Below are positions 56,724-57,107 of a DNA stretch of 57,107 nt, in pieces (position 1 is the stretch's first letter; each line of letters opens with the position of its first letter). The notes under the pieces were generated by a model. The model worked only from the letters and a program-made list of their open reading frames with translations, did not search any database and was not told the DNA's origin. The stretch comes from a virus: positions 1 through 57,107 of the IMG/VR virus record IMGVR_UViG_3300021407_000002; one strand, written 5' to 3'. The translations under genes and the position numbers were made by a program.

Positions 56724-57107
56724 CAGGGCGCCAACACGCCGAATTCGATGGGCGGTTCAGATGTCACCCGCGCGCCCCGGAGATTGGTCTCACCTGTCGC
56801 GGTGATGGTGGCATCAGTGCCCGCCGTGGCCTCGATAGTTTCGTCAGCCTCAATGATGACCCGCCTGGCCTTGATCACCAGGTCGCCCTCGTTGGTCAGC
56901 CGCACGGTCACGTTCTGATCGTTGTAAAGGATGACCTCGCCGCTATTGAGGCCAGCCGGGCGCGATCCACGATCGTTGACTGACACCACGACGCCCTGGT
57001 CACGGTTGCCTCCCAGGAACGCCACCAGGGTGTCGCCGCCAGCAGGGGGCACAGATGACAGCCCGTATGTCTGGAACCGTTCCACGCCGTCTGCTACCTC
57101 GCCAGCG
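56723..57107 (-). CDS. Baseplate assembly protein V (Mu gp45-like spike), C-terminal part across the junction
   Basis: The rest of the gene that starts at 249. After the repeat the protein continues NDRGSRPAGLNSGEVILYND, then VTVRLTNEGDLVIKARRVII and a repeated-beta end (IEATAGTDATITATGETNLR), the triple-stranded needle of gpV proteins. Counting the circle, the full length is 168 residues. Stop overlaps the gp46 start by 4 nt. Confidence 0.93.
   Translation of the reverse strand, partial: AGEVADGVERFQTYGLSSVPPAGGDTLVAFLGGNRDQGVVVSVNDRGSRPAGLNSGEVILYNDQNVTVRLTNEGDLVIKARRVIIEADETIEATAGTDATITATGETNLRGARVTSEPPIEFGVLAP
56981..57107. repeat. Direct repeat of the contig ends (second copy)
   Basis: Identical to bases 1-127. 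Together they show that the contig closes into a circle; duplicated sequence should be counted once. Confidence 0.95.

Noticed and set aside
1-57107. tRNA genes
   Set aside because: No cloverleaf or TTCGA-containing tRNA-like segment was noticed in the intergenic stretches; a tRNAscan run would settle it.
56981-57107. Direct terminal repeat as a packaging feature
   Set aside because: It is 127 bases within a gene, and terminase/HNH content points to cos packaging; assembly overlap is the simpler reading.

Overview
The window is one complete, circular genome of a temperate, contractile-tailed phage. Bases 1-127 are repeated exactly at 56981-57107, so the unique circle is 56,980 bp and one baseplate gene runs across the contig junction. 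The tail and baseplate follow the Mu plan: sheath, tube, chaperone, tape measure, DNA-circularisation protein, and gp44/45/46/47/48 homologues. The head is of HK97 type (S78 protease, HK97 capsid and portal), and the terminase is a P27-family small subunit with a large subunit next to an HNH endonuclease. A tyrosine integrase and a divergent repressor switch mark it as temperate. High G+C, carph-isopro-like and XRE-like regulators and a PEP-CTERM cargo gene suggest a proteobacterial host (alpha or beta) with an exosortase; the host cannot be fixed further from sequence alone.

Layout. (1) 25.9 kb down to 1, and on through the junction to 48.5 kb, all minus strand: ParB-like protein, glycosyltransferase-methyltransferase fusion, acidic protein, protease, capsid, portal, three giant collagen-like fibre proteins, head-tail connectors, sheath/tube/tape measure, baseplate, tailspike and tail fibres, holin candidate, HNH nuclease, then the two terminase subunits, a CHAP-like lysin and a proline-rich protein (ending 44.9 kb). 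(2) 25.9-27.0 kb, plus: a histone-H1-like Lys/Ala-rich protein, a small protein and an HTH protein. (3) 27.4-27.7 kb: a gene-free stretch with a near-perfect parS-like palindrome. (4) 34.6 down to 27.7 kb, minus: a tightly overlapped early operon (Cro-like regulator, VRR-NUC nuclease, zinc-ribbon protein, two ParB-fold proteins, DUF3820/PD-(D/E)XK nuclease, replication-initiation-like protein, small unknowns). (5) 34.7-39.4 kb, plus: repressor, Gp157 and RecT recombination genes, an AlpA-like regulator and small genes, closed by a strong bidirectional terminator. (6) 40.8 down to 39.5 kb, minus: two small membrane proteins and a secreted PEP-CTERM protein with its own sigma-54-like promoter. 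(7) 41.2-44.8 kb, plus: integrase, an HTH protein and unknown cargo.

How it works together. A family of CTTGCA-N5-TGCAAG palindromes recurs at the repressor switch, before the recombination operon and on both sides of the integrase gene, which suggests one regulator coordinates lysogeny. The head, tail, packaging and lysis genes are nearly all overlapped by 4 nt (ATGA/GTGA/TTGA), consistent with coupled translation of one long late transcript.

The items most worth attention are: the PEP-CTERM cargo gene with paired TGTAAAGT...CCGAC boxes and a -24/-12 promoter; the TAGT-type glycosyltransferase fused to an FkbM-type methyltransferase next to a ParB-like protein, with no recognisable TET/JBP partner; the parS-like site; the operator family; and three paralogous collagen/carbohydrate-binding fibres encoded between portal and connector.
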